In this document: positions 1-9,616 of the stretch, in pieces | Layout of the letters: every line of letters begins with the position of its first letter | How positions within the stretch are numbered: position 1 is the first letter of the stretch | NCBI RefSeq assembly: GCF_008932435.1 | Contig: NZ_WBWE01000010.1 | Location: forward strand, 149,884 to 213,883 | Reading direction: 5' to 3' | From: Brucella pseudintermedia | GTDB lineage: Bacteria; Pseudomonadota; Alphaproteobacteria; Rhizobiales; Rhizobiaceae | Length of the DNA stretch: 64,000 nt | Notes under the pieces: generated by a model | The model's database searches: none | Seen by the model: only the letters and a program-made list of their open reading frames with translations | What the model was told of the DNA's origin: nothing | Program-made: the position numbers and the translations under genes

Positions 1-560
1 GCGGCATTTTAAAAGATTTCACCGAGGCGTTTGCTACGCGCATCGCTGCGCTAAAGGTCGGTAACGGGCTGGATCCGACATCGGATATAGGCCCTCTGAT
101 GCATAGTCGAGCGGTCGCTAAGGTCGAGGAGCATGTTCAGGATGCCAGCCAGCGGGGCGCCGCAATAGTTGTGGGCGGCAATCGGTGCGGAGAAGTTGGA
201 CTTTTCTTCGAGCCGACTTTGCTGGTCGACGTGCCGGACGATGCTGCGATCATGCAGGAAGAGACATTCGGACCGGTTGCCGCCGTCGCGGCATTTGACG
301 ATGAGGCCGAAGTCATTGAGCGCGCCAATTCCACACAATATGGTCTCGTTGCCTATGTGGTGACGGCAAATGGCGCACGACAACTCCGCATGAGCCGTGC
401 GCTCGAATACGGGATGGTCGCGGTTAACCGTGCGAAGATTACCGGCGCACCGATCCCGTTTGGCGGCTGGAAGCAATCCGGGCTTGGCCGCGAAGGCTCC
501 CATCAGGGCATCGAAGCCTTCACCGAACTCAAATATCTCTGCATCGATACCGCCGCGTGA
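1..560 (+). CDS. NAD(P)-dependent succinate-semialdehyde dehydrogenase, C-terminal part
   Basis: Open from the window edge in the frame that stops at 558-560, so the 5' end is missing. The visible ~185 residues are the C-terminal part of an aldehyde dehydrogenase: the region 'EETFGPVAAV' holds the conserved E-x-x-F-G-P of the superfamily, and 'PFGGWKQSGLGREG' is the typical GabD-type ending. The family oxidises succinic semialdehyde to succinate in GABA or polyamine degradation. A class III aminotransferase gene starts 30 bases downstream, which fits transamination followed by semialdehyde oxidation. The catalytic Cys lies outside the window. Confidence 0.85.
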   Translation, partial: GILKDFTEAFATRIAALKVGNGLDPTSDIGPLMHSRAVAKVEEHVQDASQRGAAIVVGGNRCGEVGLFFEPTLLVDVPDDAAIMQEETFGPVAAVAAFDDEAEVIERANSTQYGLVAYVVTANGARQLRMSRALEYGMVAVNRAKITGAPIPFGGWKQSGLGREGSHQGIEAFTELKYLCIDTAA

Positions 561-589
561 AAGCGTGGCGACAGGAAAGGAACATACCC

Positions 590-1963
590 ATGTTGAACAA
601 TAGCAATGAGCTGACCGCCTGGGATCGGGATCATTTCTTTCATCCCTCCACCCATATGGGGATGCATGCGCGAGGTGAAACGCCAACGCGCGTGCTGGAA
701 GGCGGGGAGGGCGTTTACATTGCAGATGTGAACGGTCGCAAAAGTCTGGATGCTTTCGCGGGTCTCTATTGCGTCAATGTTGGTTATGGTCGCACGGAAA
801 TAGCGGATGCGATTGCAGAACAGGCGCGCAAGCTTGCCTATTATCACGCCTATGTCGGTCATGGGACCGAAGTGTCCATCACGCTCGCCAAGATGATCAT
901 CGACCGCGCACCGGACCATATGAGCCGTGTCTATTTCGGTCTTTCGGGTTCGGATGCGAACGAAACCAACATCAAGCTCATCTGGTACTACAACAATATT
1001 CTGGGTCGCCCGGAAAAGAAGAAGATCATTTCCCGTTGGCGCGGCTATCACGGTTCCGGCGTGATGACGGGCAGCATGACTGGTCTTGCGACGTTCCACA
1101 ACGCATTCGATCTACCGCGCGCGCCGGTATTGCATACTGAATCGCCGTATTATTTCCGCCGTGCGGATCGCTCTATGAGCGAGGAGCAGTTCTCGCAACA
1201 TTGCGCCGACAAGCTCGAAGAAATGATTCTGGCGGAAGGCCCGGATACAATCGCCGCCTTCATCGGCGAACCTGTTCTGGGGACCGGTGGCATTGTTCCG
1301 CCGCCGTCTGGCTATTGGCAGAAGATCCAGGCCGTTCTTGATCGTTATGATATTCTGCTGGTTGCTGACGAAGTGGTCACTGGCTTCGGTCGTCTGGGCA
1401 GTATGTTCGGGTCCGACCACTATGGCATGAAGCCCGACCTGATCACTATCGCAAAGGGTTTGACCTCTGCCTATGCGCCCCTTTCCGGTTCGATTGTATC
1501 AGAGCGCATGTGGCAGGTATTGGTTCAGGGATCAGACAAGATGGGACCGATCGGCCATGGCTGGACTTATTCTGCCCATCCTATCTGCGCGGCGGCAGGC
1601 GTGGCCAATCTCAAACTCATTGACGAATTGAAGCTGGTCGAAAATGCCGGTTCCACAGGCGCTCATTTACGCAAGGCAATGAAGGATGCCCTCGGCGATC
1701 ACAAGCATGTCGGGGAAATTCGCGGCGAAGGCCTGATGGTCGCAATCGAATTTGTGGAAGATCGTGACGACCGCAGGTTCTTTGATCCGTCACTCAAAAT
1801 TGGCGCTCAGGTTTCAACAGCGCTCCTGGCCAATGGCGTTATCGGGCGAGCCATGCCGGAAGGCGATATTCTCGGGTTTGCGCCGCCGCTTTGCCTCACG
1901 CCTGAGGAAGCGGACAAGATTGTTGCAGCTACGAAAAAAGCTGTCGACACTGTCTTTGCGTGA
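590..1963 (+). CDS. PLP-dependent class III (omega) aminotransferase
   Basis: 457 residues from ATG 590, which has an AGGAAAGG ribosome site about 10 bases upstream; an in-frame GTG at 557 overlaps the previous stop and is less likely. Class III hallmarks are present: an 'LLVADEVVTGFGR' segment with the PLP-ring Asp, and the Schiff-base Lys in 'ITIAKGLTS' (Lys289). Enzymes of this group transfer amino groups from GABA, beta-alanine, putrescine or aromatic amines to pyruvate. The succinate-semialdehyde dehydrogenase just upstream points to a GABA- or putrescine-type substrate, but specificity cannot be read from sequence. Confidence 0.88.
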   Translation: MLNNSNELTAWDRDHFFHPSTHMGMHARGETPTRVLEGGEGVYIADVNGRKSLDAFAGLYCVNVGYGRTEIADAIAEQARKLAYYHAYVGHGTEVSITLAKMIIDRAPDHMSRVYFGLSGSDANETNIKLIWYYNNILGRPEKKKIISRWRGYHGSGVMTGSMTGLATFHNAFDLPRAPVLHTESPYYFRRADRSMSEEQFSQHCADKLEEMILAEGPDTIAAFIGEPVLGTGGIVPPPSGYWQKIQAVLDRYDILLVADEVVTGFGRLGSMFGSDHYGMKPDLITIAKGLTSAYAPLSGSIVSERMWQVLVQGSDKMGPIGHGWTYSAHPICAAAGVANLKLIDELKLVENAGSTGAHLRKAMKDALGDHKHVGEIRGEGLMVAIEFVEDRDDRRFFDPSLKIGAQVSTALLANGVIGRAMPEGDILGFAPPLCLTPEEADKIVAATKKAVDTVFA

Positions 1964-1972
1964 GTGATGGTA

Positions 1973-1993
1973 CCCGGAGGCAATGCTTCCGGG
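1973..1993. terminator. Hairpin between convergent genes
   Basis: CCCGGA and TCCGGG arms enclose a short loop right after the aminotransferase stop and directly at the stop of the convergent histidine kinase gene. There is no long T-run, so it may serve as a bidirectional or Rho-assisted end. Confidence 0.5.
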
Positions 1994-3409
1994 CTATCCC
2001 CGCCAGATGGGCAGGTGCAGTTCAGCGATCAATCCGCCTGATGGATCGTTTTTTAGAAGAATATCGCCTGCATTGGCACGCGCCACGTTGCGGGCGATAG
2101 TCAAGCCCAGACCGAAGCCGCCTGAGTCCCGATTTCGGGACTTTTCCGCCCGGTTGAAGGGTTTGAACATTTCTTCGATCTGGTCTGGGGGAATTCCCGG
2201 TCCATTGTCCTTCACGCTCATCACGAGCTCTTTATTGTCCTGGCGGAGCGCCAGTTTCGCTTTGCCGCCATAGGCAATGGCGTTGTCAATGAGGTTGGTG
2301 ATGCTGCGCTGAACAGAGACTGGCTGACAATAAGCTATGGCATCCAGCATGTCAGAATTTCTTTCATCCAGCGTTGCCTCCGGATAGTTATCTGCGATGG
2401 AAAGGAGAAGCGACCAGAGATCGACCTTTTCCTTTTGTTCATTGGCCAGTTCTGATGTCGCAAAATCAATGACCGAACGAGAAATCGCTTCTATATCGTT
2501 GATATCCTTAGCCAGCGACTTTGAGAGGGCTTCATCTTCAACAAGAGCCAGGCGAAGCCGGATTCGCGTGAGCGGGGTGCGCAGGTCATGCGCAAGGGCA
2601 GCGGCAAGTTGCTCGCGTTCAGCCACATAATCGAGAAGCTTCGATTGCATCGTATTCACGGCACGCGCAGCGGCTTTGTATTCCCTGCTTCCGTCTTCGG
2701 GCAACGGGGAGCTCTTCAAATCGCCTCCGATCCGGTGTACGGCGCGTTCGAGTACGCGATAAGGTGCTGTAAGACGGCGCGTTGCCCATATTGCGACAAG
2801 AATAACGCTGAGCACCACAAGCGCGAAAAGTGGGATGGTTTCGGTCGTGATGATTGGATCAGCCGGAGTGATCCGCGTGGTAAAATTGATCCAGCGCCCG
2901 TCGCCGAATTGCAGGGACGTCGTCAGGCTGGCACCCAGATTTGCTGTTGCCGCGAGATCGTTGATCTGCTTTTCGACATCGCCGATATCACTGCTGTCAG
3001 TGGTCTGCACAACGGCAGTGTGGGCTCCAAGCGCAAGTTTATCCCTGCGTATGCGGGCATCGACAACGCCAAAGCGTGCGAGACGTGCGACAAGAACATC
3101 TTCGAGCTCGGCAAGGTCTTCTTCACTCGCCAGAACGGTTGGAACGTCCGGCTGGGTGGTAATGGTGATGCCCTGGCCCGAACTAGCGAGGCGGGAAGCA
3201 AGATTGTTCCAGTCGCTGACCGGGGTGGTGTTGAGAAGCTTGACGAGCGATGTCGCTCTTTCGCTGAGCCGGAAGAGTTCCAACGCATTGTTGGCGTCCT
3301 TGCGGTCCTGCGAGACAATCCAGAGTGTTGCGATCTGAGTAATCAGGAGGCCGCTGATCAGAATAGTGAGCAGCCAGCTCGGTAAGGAGCGCGGAAACGG
3401 AAATCTCAT
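1994..3409 (-). CDS. Sensor histidine kinase, EnvZ/RstB-like
   Basis: 471 residues. An N-terminal membrane segment (about residues 13-33) is followed by a ~150-residue periplasmic part, a second membrane segment near 190-210, HAMP, a HisKA H-box 'LAHDLRTPLTRIR' and a HATPase domain with 'DNGPGIPPDQ' and 'GFGLGLTIA'. Its ATG overlaps the stop of the response regulator gene by 4 bases, so the two form one operon and surely one system. Signal unknown. The divergent genes beyond the regulator encode small secreted proteins, one Asr-like; in enterobacteria asr is controlled by RstA/RstB, so an envelope or acid-stress role is a reasonable inference. Confidence 0.88.
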   Translation of the reverse strand: MRFPFPRSLPSWLLTILISGLLITQIATLWIVSQDRKDANNALELFRLSERATSLVKLLNTTPVSDWNNLASRLASSGQGITITTQPDVPTVLASEEDLAELEDVLVARLARFGVVDARIRRDKLALGAHTAVVQTTDSSDIGDVEKQINDLAATANLGASLTTSLQFGDGRWINFTTRITPADPIITTETIPLFALVVLSVILVAIWATRRLTAPYRVLERAVHRIGGDLKSSPLPEDGSREYKAAARAVNTMQSKLLDYVAEREQLAAALAHDLRTPLTRIRLRLALVEDEALSKSLAKDINDIEAISRSVIDFATSELANEQKEKVDLWSLLLSIADNYPEATLDERNSDMLDAIAYCQPVSVQRSITNLIDNAIAYGGKAKLALRQDNKELVMSVKDNGPGIPPDQIEEMFKPFNRAEKSRNRDSGGFGLGLTIARNVARANAGDILLKNDPSGGLIAELHLPIWRG

Positions 3410-4122
3410 TCCATCTCGACCTCGTGGCCAAACTGATAGCCGCCACCACGAATAGTAAGGATCATTTTCGGGGAACGGGAATCGTCGTTCAGCTTGCGCC
3501 TCAACCGGCTGATGAGGATATCGACACTACGATCATAGCCATACACCGCCTGATTGCCGGCCATTTCCATCAACTGATCGCGGCTGAGTATGTGCTGCGA
3601 GCTTTTGACGAAGGCTTCGAGGAGATTGAACTCGGCAGTCGTAAGCTCGACACGCACGTCTGACGGCGACGTGAGCCGCCTGCGTGCGCAGTCGAGCGTC
3701 CAGCCCGCAAAGCGATAGCTATGCGTCACGGGGCGACTGGGAGCACGGTTGTTTTCCAGGCGCCTGAGCACGGCACGGATACGGGCCAGAAGCTCGCGCG
3801 GATCGAATGGTTTGGCCAGATAATCGTCGGCGCCGATTTCCAGGCCGAGTATCTTGTCGGCAGAATCGGCAATTGCCGTCAGCATAATGATCGGCACGCG
3901 CGAATGGCGGCGGATATCCTGGCAGATCTCAATGCCGCTTTTGCCGGGAAGCATAACATCGAGAATAAGCAGATCAACCGCCGTCCGGCTCATCACGTCC
4001 TGCATTTCTTCGCCGCTATGGGCAATTGAAACGCGCATGCCGCGCCGTTTGAGAAACTCATGCAGAAGGTCACATATGTCCTTATCGTCATCGACAATCA
4101 GAACGTGGGCGTCTTCTTTCAA
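3406..4122 (-). CDS. OmpR-family response regulator
   Basis: Receiver domain starts with 'VLIVDDDKDICDLL'; phospho-acceptor Asp is in 'LLILDVMLPGKSG'; conserved Lys is in 'YLAKPFDPREL'. The C-terminal winged helix ends in 'SRLRRKLNDD..TIRGGGYQFG'. The longer open frame starts at 4272, but its first 50 residues do not resemble the family, so I place the start at TTG 4122 (~238 aa, the usual length). No strong ribosome site is seen there, so the start is uncertain. First gene of the operon with the kinase. Confidence 0.85.
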   Translation of the reverse strand: MKEDAHVLIVDDDKDICDLLHEFLKRRGMRVSIAHSGEEMQDVMSRTAVDLLILDVMLPGKSGIEICQDIRRHSRVPIIMLTAIADSADKILGLEIGADDYLAKPFDPRELLARIRAVLRRLENNRAPSRPVTHSYRFAGWTLDCARRRLTSPSDVRVELTTAEFNLLEAFVKSSQHILSRDQLMEMAGNQAVYGYDRSVDILISRLRRKLNDDSRSPKMILTIRGGGYQFGHEVEME

Positions 4123-4329
4123 TTTGCAGTATCCGTAATTGCCTGTGGTTGCGAGATAGTAGCGCTGGAATTGCGTCGATAAAAAGCCGCGGCAATGGTT
4201 TTCAACCAGCAATTGGATGACGCTACAATTGAGAAACAAATTGCAACAGATGCGAAAAACAAGGGCAAACAAGCCGTGTCATAACGGTACCGCTGAAGAA
4301 ACTGAAGTCCAATGAAAGATTGAATTCGT
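4123..4329. promoter_or_regulatory. Divergent promoter region of the two-component operon and the secreted-protein genes
   Basis: AT-rich intergenic stretch between the response regulator start and the secreted-protein gene. Near 4292-4308 there is a short direct repeat, CTGAAG-aaa-CTGAAG. OmpR-family regulators bind direct repeats, but the 9-base period is shorter than the usual 10-11, so this is only a candidate site. Confidence 0.3.
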
Positions 4330-4710
4330 ATGTTCAGATCGGTTCTTATATCGAAAACAGCAGCGAAAGCGTTTCTTTCAACACTTTGTCTTGCGGGTCT
4401 GCTGTCCTTCCCGCTTCCCAACGGAGCAATGGCAGCTCAACTCGTAACACGCAGCGAACGGTGTGACAGGCTTCAGCATCAACTGCAAACCGCGCTTTCC
4501 GGCCGCCCCGAAACCCGGCAGGCCCGTCAGGCAGAGACCTTGCAGAAGAGAGGGATGAAATTCTGCGCAAGCAGAAGAGAGGCGCAAGGCTTGCGAGCTT
4601 ACGCCGAAGCCCTCAAGCTTCTAGGGGTCAAACCTGACATTGCCGATACAGGCGGACAGGAAAGGGCCTTACCTCCGGCGGGGAAGACCCCGAACGGAAA
4701 ACCCAATTGA
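4330..4710 (+). CDS. Small exported protein of unknown function
   Basis: 126 residues. The N-terminus has Arg/Lys, then a hydrophobic stretch ending 'NGAMAAQLV', consistent with signal peptidase cleavage after AMA near residue 35. The mature part is basic with two Cys (in 'SERCDRL' and 'MKFCASRREA') that could form a disulfide. No family recognised. It is divergent from the OmpR/EnvZ-type operon and followed after 11 bases by the Asr-like gene, so the two are probably cotranscribed and may be targets of that regulator. Confidence 0.6.
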   Translation: MFRSVLISKTAAKAFLSTLCLAGLLSFPLPNGAMAAQLVTRSERCDRLQHQLQTALSGRPETRQARQAETLQKRGMKFCASRREAQGLRAYAEALKLLGVKPDIADTGGQERALPPAGKTPNGKPN

Positions 4711-4721
4711 GGAACTGGAAA

Positions 4722-4928
4722 ATGAAGAAGTCCCTTATTTCTGCTCTTGGTGTGGCCGCTGTTCTGGGCCTGTCCGCTCCCGTCCTGACCGCAAGTGCTG
4801 CTAACGCAGCCCCGGCTGCTGCAACGCACACGACGGCGGCCAAGCATCATGCAAAGAAGACTGCTCACAAGAAGCATCACACCGCTAAGAAGTCGCACAA
4901 GAAGGCCGCTCCGGCCAAGAAGTACTAA
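4722..4928 (+). CDS. Acid-shock-protein (Asr)-like secreted His/Lys-rich peptide
   Basis: 68 residues from ATG 4722, with GAGGAA about 8 bases upstream. The signal peptide 'MKKSLISALGVAAVLGLSAP' is followed by a low-complexity tail made almost only of Ala, Thr, His and Lys ('AKHHAKKTAHKKHHTAKK'). Enterobacterial Asr has the same layout and is a periplasmic protein induced in acid under RstAB and PhoBR control. Resemblance is by composition and layout only. A strong terminator follows. Confidence 0.6.
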   Translation: MKKSLISALGVAAVLGLSAPVLTASAANAAPAAATHTTAAKHHAKKTAHKKHHTAKKSHKKAAPAKKY

Positions 4929-4982
4929 GCTTTCCGCTTTGTGCGATAATCGACGGCTCCCTCGCAGTCGGTTTTTGCCACC

Positions 4983-5037
4983 AAAGGCCGTTGCTTGTCG
5001 GACATGAAATGTCCGATTTGCAGCGGCCTTTTCTTTT
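4983..5037 (+). terminator. Long Rho-independent terminator after the Asr-like gene
   Basis: AAAGGCCG (4983-4990) pairs with CGGCCTTT (5024-5031). An inner stem TCGGACAT/ATGTCCGA continues the hairpin. A run TTTTCTTTT follows. Confidence 0.85.
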
Positions 5038-5111
5038 ATGCGCCGAGAGGGTGGGCTTGCCGAAACTGGCCCGACCACCATATTTCTGCTTGTGCATTGG
5101 GAGCTGTGGCT

Positions 5112-5468
5112 TTGACGACGATTGTTTTAAAGCGTATTTACGATGCTCCTTCGCCGGACGATGGCTATCGTGTCCTTGTGGATCGGGTTTGGCCGCGTGG
5201 CATGACGAAGGAAAAGGCAGATATAGATTTATGGGCCAAGGATATTGCTCCGTCAGCCGAACTTCGCAAATGGTTCTGCCACGATCCGGCGAAATGGAAC
5301 GATTTTCAGAAAAAGTATCGTGAAGAGCTTGAAAACAACAGGCCCGCACTGAAAGAGCTGATCGTCCGGGCTGGGGAGAAAGGCGGCCGTCTGACGCTGT
5401 TGTATGGAGCGAAAGACGAGGAGCACAATCAGGCTGTGGTTCTGCATGCGTTCATGCAGTCGTTGTAA
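5112..5468 (+). CDS. DUF488 family protein (YeaO-like)
   Basis: 118 residues from TTG 5112, with GGGAG about 8 bases upstream; the open frame runs further 5', but that part overlaps the terminator and is not family-like. 'YRVLVDRVWPRGMTKEKA', 'WFCHDPAKWNDF' and 'LTLLYGAKDEEHNQAVVL' are the conserved blocks of DUF488/YeaO. Biochemical role unknown. Single gene, convergent with the GST gene. Confidence 0.8.
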   Translation: MTTIVLKRIYDAPSPDDGYRVLVDRVWPRGMTKEKADIDLWAKDIAPSAELRKWFCHDPAKWNDFQKKYREELENNRPALKELIVRAGEKGGRLTLLYGAKDEEHNQAVVLHAFMQSL

Positions 5469-5489
5469 GCTGTCTGACGGAAATGCATG

Positions 5490-6143
5490 TCAATCTCGGC
5501 CATATTCTGGAGCTCCAAGCGGGAATAGATGGCGGAATGGCCGTGCTTCGTCCAGAGCGCGGGCATAGCTCGGACGCGCAAGCAGACGTCTGCGGTAGGC
5601 CCATACATTGGTGAATTCCTTGTCTATGGCATATGTCCAATCTGCGTAGAGCAGGGAAGGAGCCGCGGCACAGTCAGCCAGACTGAACGCATCACCGGAA
5701 ACCCACTCACGTCCCGCCATATGCCGATCAAGAAAGGCATAGGCCGTATCGAACATCGCTCGCCAGCGATCCCCGCCGTCGTCATGTTCTCGGCCGAGCG
5801 CAATATAGACAAGCCGCTGCTGTGGGTAATTTATGTAGTTATCGAAGAAGCGATCCCACATGCGCACATCGGCGCTGACAAGCGGGTCCGACGGGATCAA
5901 GCGTCTGGAATGGGGATAGGCCGCTTCGAGGTATTCAATTATTCCCGTTGCTTCGAAGACCAGTTTTCCATTGTGCGTCAGGATGGGAAACTTGCCAAAA
6001 GGCCAAAGCGCGGCGAACTCGCTTGCGATCGGTTCGGTGCCGTCCAGCGTTCGAGCTTCGAAGGCTATGTCCTTTTCATAGAAGGCCGCTATGGCCTTCT
6101 GACAATAAGACGAGAAAGGATGCATGTAGAGTTTTAGCGACAT
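5490..6143 (-). CDS. Glutathione S-transferase family protein
   Basis: 217 residues, usual for the family. The thioredoxin-like N-terminal domain starts 'MSLKLYMHPFSSYCQKA' and holds the glutathione-contact motif 'LVFEATGIIEYLE' (E-[ST/A]-x-x-I). The C-terminal helical domain has 'GDAFSLADCAAAPSL' with the N-capping box. Cytosolic; likely conjugates or reduces electrophiles. Substrate not predictable. Confidence 0.85.
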   Translation of the reverse strand: MSLKLYMHPFSSYCQKAIAAFYEKDIAFEARTLDGTEPIASEFAALWPFGKFPILTHNGKLVFEATGIIEYLEAAYPHSRRLIPSDPLVSADVRMWDRFFDNYINYPQQRLVYIALGREHDDGGDRWRAMFDTAYAFLDRHMAGREWVSGDAFSLADCAAAPSLLYADWTYAIDKEFTNVWAYRRRLLARPSYARALDEARPFRHLFPLGAPEYGRD

Positions 6144-6173
6144 CTTGGTCCTCCGTGCCGATGCAGATAAACC

Positions 6174-7526
6174 TCAATCGCCGTTGCTGCGATAATCCGC
6201 TCGATTGATGCCATGGCGCTGCATCTTATCGTAAAAAGTCTTTCTTGGAATACCAAGTGCCTCAATGGTTTCCTGTACATTGCCGTTATGCGCGGCAAGC
6301 GTTTCGCGAATTATCGTTTCTTCATAGCGCTCCAGCCGTTTGGGAAGCGGCTCCTGATCGCTGATCGCCGGAGCCAGAAAATGGTCCGGTTTTGCAACGC
6401 CAAGGGCTATGCGGTCGGCAAAATGGGCGAGTTCGCGGACGTTTCCCGGCCAGTCGTGGCTCATAAGATAGCGCTGCACAGATGCGTCGATTACAGGCAC
6501 ATCGCGGTTGAAGCGTTTTGCAGCGCGCGACAGGAAATGCGCGAACAGCAACGGAATATCCGGTCGCCTTTCCCTCAGCGGCGGAATGGAAAGGGTGACG
6601 ACATTCAACCTGTAATAAAGGTCTTCACGGAAGTCGCCTCTCTGGGCAGGGTCTGCCAGATCGATTTTTGCCGCCGCCACGACGCGAAGGTCGACCGGGC
6701 GAACTTCGTTTGTACCGAGAGGAGCGATTTCCCGCATCTCAAGGACACGCAGCATTTTTACCTGTGTTGCAGCAGGCATGCTTTCAATTTCATCCAGAAA
6801 CAGCGTGCCTCCGCTTGCATGTTCAATCCGTCCCAGCCGCTTTTTCTGCGCCCCGGTGAAGGCGCCCGCCTCATGGCCGAACAACTCGCTTTCAATCACC
6901 GTTTCGGGCAAGGCGCCGCAGTTGAGCGCAACGAAATTTCCTTTGCGGCGACGGCTCCAATTGTGCAGCAATTGTGCGACAACCTCCTTGCCGCTACCCG
7001 TTTCGCCAGCCACGAGCACATCCACATCGGTATCGGCTATATCTCGCAAGGTACGGCGCAAGTGTTCCATCGCGGGCGTCTGGCCGATCAGGGGCAAATC
7101 GCCTTCCACATTTTGCGCAGATTCGCGCAATGCGCGGTTTTCAAGGACCAACTGACGCTTTTCCCAAGCGCGGCGGATGCTGTGCACCAGCCTGTCAGTT
7201 GCGAACGGCTTGGCAATGAAATCATAAGCGCCTTCCTGGATGGCCTGCACGGCCATCGGAATATCACCGTGACCAGTGATCAGGATGACGGGCAGTTCGG
7301 CGTCAATCGCCTTTATCCGCGCGAAGAGCTGAAGACCATCGATTTGCGGCATGCGCACATCCGTGACGACGACGCCGTCGTAAGCAGACGTAACCCTATT
7401 CAGGGTTTCCAGTGCGTTCGGAAAATCTGCAACACCGAAACCGGCAAGCTCGAGCGTCTGCCGGGTGGCGCGCCGCAGCGCCCTGTCGTCATCGACCAGA
7501 ATAACGGAGGGGGATTTATCCATCAT
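6174..7526 (-). CDS. dctD: C4-dicarboxylate response regulator DctD (sigma-54 activator)
   Basis: 450 residues: receiver (Asp in '[12 protein letters not shown]'), AAA+ domain with Walker A '[10 protein letters not shown]', the sigma-54 contact loop '[10 protein letters not shown]' and Walker B '[11 protein letters not shown]', then a Fis-type HTH near '[19 protein letters not shown]'. It starts inside the 3' end of dctB (4-base overlap), and the pair is divergent from a dicarboxylate carrier gene with a textbook sigma-54 promoter, which supports the specific name. Confidence 0.93.
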   Translation of the reverse strand: MMDKSPSVILVDDDRALRRATRQTLELAGFGVADFPNALETLNRVTSAYDGVVVTDVRMPQIDGLQLFARIKAIDAELPVILITGHGDIPMAVQAIQEGAYDFIAKPFATDRLVHSIRRAWEKRQLVLENRALRESAQNVEGDLPLIGQTPAMEHLRRTLRDIADTDVDVLVAGETGSGKEVVAQLLHNWSRRRKGNFVALNCGALPETVIESELFGHEAGAFTGAQKKRLGRIEHASGGTLFLDEIESMPAATQVKMLRVLEMREIAPLGTNEVRPVDLRVVAAAKIDLADPAQRGDFREDLYYRLNVVTLSIPPLRERRPDIPLLFAHFLSRAAKRFNRDVPVIDASVQRYLMSHDWPGNVRELAHFADRIALGVAKPDHFLAPAISDQEPLPKRLERYEETIIRETLAAHNGNVQETIEALGIPRKTFYDKMQRHGINRADYRSNGD

Positions 7527-9376
7527 GCTTTTCTCAATTCGATGCGGAAAATCGTGCCGGCTGGGCTGCTTTCGGCGGAAATCGCCCCGCCATAGTCGGT
7601 GACGATTTCCTTGACGATCACAAGGCCAAGGCCGAGTCCTTTTTCCTTCGAGGTATTAAAAGGGGAAAACAGATTGTCGCGAATGTGCTGCGGCATGCCT
7701 GATCCGTTATCGGAGACGGTGACGATGACTTTGTCGTTCTCCACAAAAGTTCGGACTTCTATTCGACCGTCATTTTCTTTTGTATCAACTGCTTCCAGTG
7801 CATTCTGAAACAGATTTATGAAGACCTGTTCGAGTCTGATGGAATGCCCGATGACGCGAAGTTCGGACGGCGGTAAAGCAACGTCGAGCTGGTCCATCCG
7901 TCCGGAAAAACGGCTGCGCAACAGTACAAGAGCTCCTGAAATAACCTTGCTGAGCGAGGTTGGCTCGGAAGGAGAGCGTCCCTTTCTCGCAAGCGCTTTT
8001 AGATCACCTGTAATTGTGCCGATGCGATCTGTCAGTGCCGCGATTTCGCTGAGGTTTTCAATCGCATCCGAAAGCCGCTGACGTTCAATGAAGGTTTTCG
8101 CGTTGTCTGCATAAGCGCGAATGGTTGCAACCGGTTGATTGATTTCATGCGCCACGCCTGCCGCGACCTGGCCCATGATAGCGAGGCGATTGGCATGAAC
8201 AAGATCTTGCTGCACGCCTTGCAGCATCGTTTCGGTGCGGCGGTGGTCGCTGATCTCGGCTTGCAGCCTGTCCCGCGCCAAACTGAGGTCGCGGGTGCGT
8301 TCCTTCACACGCTCTTCAAGTTCCATCCGTGTGCGTCGGGCGTCGACAATGCGGGCCGCGAGCTTCTGTCGGCGCCGCAGGAGCAGCCCGGCAAAGCTTG
8401 CGATCGCTGCCAGAACGATAAAGGCGAACAGCCGGGCTTCTCGGACCGAGGCAGGAATTTGCGGACGAATTGGTGCGAGACTGTACATTTGCCAGGGAGT
8501 GGAGGGCACGGTAGAGCGGATTGCGAGAAAATCGGTATTGCGGGCACGCCCCGGCAATAATGCGTCGATCAGCAGAAAATCGCCGCTTTCAAACGATGTG
8601 GCCGAGAGCGGCAACGGTTTCAACGGCGCGTCTCCAAACTGCAGGCTGTCGCGGATGGACTGAATCCGTTCCTGGTCCATCGACCCAATAGTCATGAACC
8701 GCCACGACGGCAGGCTCGTAATCAGCACTATGTTGCGTTCGTCCGTTACGAAGGTCGGACGGCCGGTATCGTTCCAGTCGCTTTCGAGACGGTCGAATTC
8801 CAGTTTCACGACGATGACGCCGAGCGGACCATTTGGGCCGTCAATGCGACGCGAAATGTAGAGGCCAGGGCGATTGCTGGTATTGCCCAGCGCGAAATAC
8901 TCGGTGTCCCTGTTTTTCAATGCGTCGTGAAAATAGGGGCGGAAATTATAGTCGTTGCCAACGAAGCTATCCGGCTCGCGCCAGTTGCTTGCGGCAACGG
9001 CGACGCCATCCATGCCAACAAGATAGATCACCGCTGCTTGTGTGCCACGCGCCAGCGTCTCCAGTTTTTCGTTCAGGGGACTGATCGTTGCCGCCGTTTT
9101 GTCTTGCAATGCGACTTCCAGAGCCTTGTCCTTTGACAGAACCAGAGGCAAGGCGCGCTGCTTTTCGAGAACTGCACGCAGCAATGCCGTATTGAGGTTG
9201 GCGTCGATCCGGGCCTGCTCGCTTAATGCCAGCATGGCTTTGTCGCGCGCCAGGTCGCCCACGATCCAGAAAGCGAGTGAGAAAATCACAGCCCAAAACA
9301 ATCCAAACAGCGCCCATGTACGGTTGGAGTTTGCGGGTTGTGACAAAATACCGGCGGACGAAGGGGGCGAGTTCAT
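7523..9376 (-). CDS. dctB: C4-dicarboxylate sensor histidine kinase DctB
   Basis: 617 residues from ATG 9376; a TTG at 9403 in the same frame is an alternative. Two membrane segments (about residues 20-45 and 310-330) enclose a ~270-residue periplasmic PAS-like sensor ('[13 protein letters not shown]', 'FRPYFHDAL') typical of DctB. A coiled coil, the H-box '[19 protein letters not shown]' and an HATPase domain ('[10 protein letters not shown]', '[12 protein letters not shown]') follow. Expected to sense succinate, fumarate or malate and phosphorylate DctD. Confidence 0.92.
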   Translation of the reverse strand: MNSPPSSAGILSQPANSNRTWALFGLFWAVIFSLAFWIVGDLARDKAMLALSEQARIDANLNTALLRAVLEKQRALPLVLSKDKALEVALQDKTAATISPLNEKLETLARGTQAAVIYLVGMDGVAVAASNWREPDSFVGNDYNFRPYFHDALKNRDTEYFALGNTSNRPGLYISRRIDGPNGPLGVIVVKLEFDRLESDWNDTGRPTFVTDERNIVLITSLPSWRFMTIGSMDQERIQSIRDSLQFGDAPLKPLPLSATSFESGDFLLIDALLPGRARNTDFLAIRSTVPSTPWQMYSLAPIRPQIPASVREARLFAFIVLAAIASFAGLLLRRRQKLAARIVDARRTRMELEERVKERTRDLSLARDRLQAEISDHRRTETMLQGVQQDLVHANRLAIMGQVAAGVAHEINQPVATIRAYADNAKTFIERQRLSDAIENLSEIAALTDRIGTITGDLKALARKGRSPSEPTSLSKVISGALVLLRSRFSGRMDQLDVALPPSELRVIGHSIRLEQVFINLFQNALEAVDTKENDGRIEVRTFVENDKVIVTVSDNGSGMPQHIRDNLFSPFNTSKEKGLGLGLVIVKEIVTDYGGAISAESSPAGTIFRIELRKA

Positions 9377-9418
9377 TATCGCAATGTGCAATATTTCAGA
9401 CAACTGATAAACAGAAAT

Positions 9419-9434
9419 GTGCGGATAATCGCAC
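9419..9434. promoter_or_regulatory. Putative DctD upstream activator site
   Basis: Palindrome GTGCG-GATAAT-CGCAC lies about 75 bases upstream of the sigma-54 promoter, the usual place for an enhancer-binding protein. A weaker related half-palindrome (CGCAATGTGCAAT) lies near 9379-9391. DctD of rhizobia binds similar G/C-flanked inverted repeats. Inferred from position and symmetry. Confidence 0.6.
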
Positions 9435-9507
9435 TTTTCATGCGGGCTATTTACTGAGTGGCATTTTTAGTCTCACTAAAACAAAGGGTTAGGGGCTGCC
9501 CGCAAAC

Positions 9508-9523
9508 TGGCACGGACATTGCA
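9508..9523 (+). promoter_or_regulatory. Sigma-54 (-24/-12) promoter of dctA
   Basis: TGGCAC-ggaca-TTGCA matches the consensus TGGCAC-N5-TTGCW exactly. It lies about 94 bases before the dctA start codon and downstream of the putative DctD site. Confidence 0.92.
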
Positions 9524-9616
9524 ATCAGCTCAGCAGCGGTTCTGATCGCTGAAACTTGAGACTGAATGGCTCGGGAGGTTGGACCTAGGTCCAGACTGGG
9601 CCGAACGGAGGACGTC

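Noticed and set aside
557..589. GTG 557 as start of the aminotransferase
   Set aside because: ATG 590 has a proper ribosome site and family-like N-terminus.
2588..3385. 265-codon rightward open frame inside the histidine kinase gene
   Set aside because: Shadow of the kinase on the other strand, with no ribosome site or domain.
4123..4272. N-terminal extension of the response regulator
   Set aside because: Fifty residues upstream of the receiver domain match nothing in OmpR-family proteins and lie in AT-rich promoter DNA.
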